This document shows, piece after piece, positions 63,535 through 64,000 of a stretch of DNA of 64,000 bases. Origin of the DNA: Bradyrhizobium paxllaeri (lineage in GTDB: Bacteria > Pseudomonadota > Alphaproteobacteria > Rhizobiales > Xanthobacteraceae); contig NZ_CP042968.1 of NCBI RefSeq assembly GCF_001693515.2, positions 4,836,001 to 4,900,000 of the forward strand, written 5' to 3'. Made by a program: the position numbers and the translations under genes. Numbering within the stretch: the first letter of the stretch is position 1; the number at the start of each line of letters is the position of its first letter. The notes beneath the pieces are model-generated. The model made no database searches and had not been told where the DNA came from. It saw only the letters and a program-made list of their open reading frames with translations.

Positions 63535-63550
63535 CGCACCGCTCTTTTCC

Positions 63551-63636
63551 GTCATTGCGAGCGCGAGCGAAGCAATCCATCGCGCGGCATAACGGATAGA
63601 TGGATTGCTTCGTCGCTTCGCTCCTCGCAATGACGG
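63551..63636. repeat. Palindromic intergenic repeat, family R2 (copy 2)
   Basis: Starts gtcattgcgagcgcgagcga and ends cgctcctcgcaatgacgg, with an inner gcaatccat / atggattgc pair. It lies between dinB and the RidA-like gene. Confidence 0.8.
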
Positions 63637-63674
63637 AGGAGAACACGCAGCAGGAGTGACTGCGGTGAAAGTTC

Positions 63675-64000
63675 TCAATCGACGACGGCCACCGCCTCGA
63701 TCTCGATCAGCCATTCCGGGGCCGCGAGCGCCGTGACGCCGATGAGCGTACTCGCCGGCGGCTCCATGCCTTCAAAGAAGACCGAGCGTGCCTTGCCGAT
63801 GATCGGACGGAGCTCCGGCCTGTAGCCCACGACGAAGGTGGTGATCTTCACGATATCGGAATAACTCGCACCGGCGGATTTCAGCGCGAGGCCGATATTG
63901 TGCATCACCTGCGTCGTCTGCGCGGCGAGATCACCCTCGGCGACCACCCGCCCCTCCTCGTCGGTGGAGACCTGCCCCGCGATATAGATCGTGCGCGCAC
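63675..64000 (-). CDS. RidA/YjgF-family protein, 5' end outside the window
   Basis: The C-terminal 107 codons are present and the start lies beyond base 64000. The visible part reads ARTIYIAGQVSTDEEGRVVA, then QTTQVMHNIGLALKSAGASY and ends WLIEIEAVAVVD, with the RidA-type ASTLIGVTAL segment. Members hydrolyse reactive enamines and imines made by PLP enzymes or serve as related hydrolases; the arginine of the active site, expected near ...R(P/S), is not clear in this part, so activity is unsure. Confidence 0.88.
   Translation of the reverse strand, partial: ARTIYIAGQVSTDEEGRVVAEGDLAAQTTQVMHNIGLALKSAGASYSDIVKITTFVVGYRPELRPIIGKARSVFFEGMEPPASTLIGVTALAAPEWLIEIEAVAVVD

Overview
The window looks like chromosomal DNA of a Bradyrhizobium-type alphaproteobacterium (Nitrobacteraceae). 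The reasons are the high GC content with strong third-position GC, an adjacent gatC/gatA/gatB set, a Porin_2-type porin with an AQA|AD signal cleavage site, pleD next to divK, a wHTH-TolB-TPR regulator, a DUF1127 protein, and several families of palindromic intergenic repeats. The genus call is inference; no database search was possible.

Layout. 1-8.6 kb: 5' end of rpoZ (minus), a NYN-domain protein, a family 5 uracil-DNA glycosylase, an IS110-family element, a peroxiredoxin, then a minus-strand run dapA-mscL-smpB, and a divergent lytic transglycosylase. 8.7-14.4 kb: a large porin gene with a long leader, tRNA-Ser(GCU), a decayed GIY-YIG nuclease, a DUF1186/SEC-C protein, a Sel1-like protein, and two long gene-poor stretches on either side of a 30-residue Lys-rich protein. 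14.4-18.3 kb: amidotransferase genes gatC-A-B interleaved with two small conserved-looking ORFs. 18.5-32.5 kb: accessory metabolism (alpha/beta hydrolase plus MBL hydrolase, two nitronate monooxygenases with a divergent LysR regulator, a secreted cyclase-family protein, RuvX, AEC transporter, CPBP protease, AidB-like acyl-CoA dehydrogenase) and a translationally coupled secreted caspase-like protein and VanX-type dipeptidase. 32.6-39.4 kb: pyrB, a pyrC-like gene lacking the metal-binding HxH, plsY, amidase, an IS4-family insertion, and a frameshifted dprA. 39.4-47.6 kb: an IS91-type element with a tyrosine recombinase, then regulators and redox enzymes (wHTH-TolB-TPR, HxlR/azoR, SDR/HxlR). 47.7-55.9 kb: topA-rnr-DUF983-NUDIX, an LLM flavin oxidoreductase and rpmG. 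56-64 kb: MFS/TetR pair, a serine hydrolase set between palindromic repeats, a GIY-YIG protein, divK-pleD, DUF3572-dinB, and a RidA-family gene cut by the window end.

Points most worth attention are: the IS110 element with a long 3' non-coding tail that may encode a bridge RNA; an IS4 element that split a palindromic repeat at a GGG(N)5CCC site with an almost perfect 11-bp duplication; two probable single-base frameshifts (dprA and the IS4 transposase C-terminus); disruption of the plsY-dprA-topA neighbourhood by two insertion sequences and an accessory block; an alpha/beta hydrolase whose nucleophile serine is alanine; the non-catalytic-looking PyrC; the caspase-VanX pair; and three clear palindromic operators between divergent regulator/target pairs. 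I found no CRISPR array, prophage or secretion cluster, and no clear evidence of a wholly new multi-gene system.
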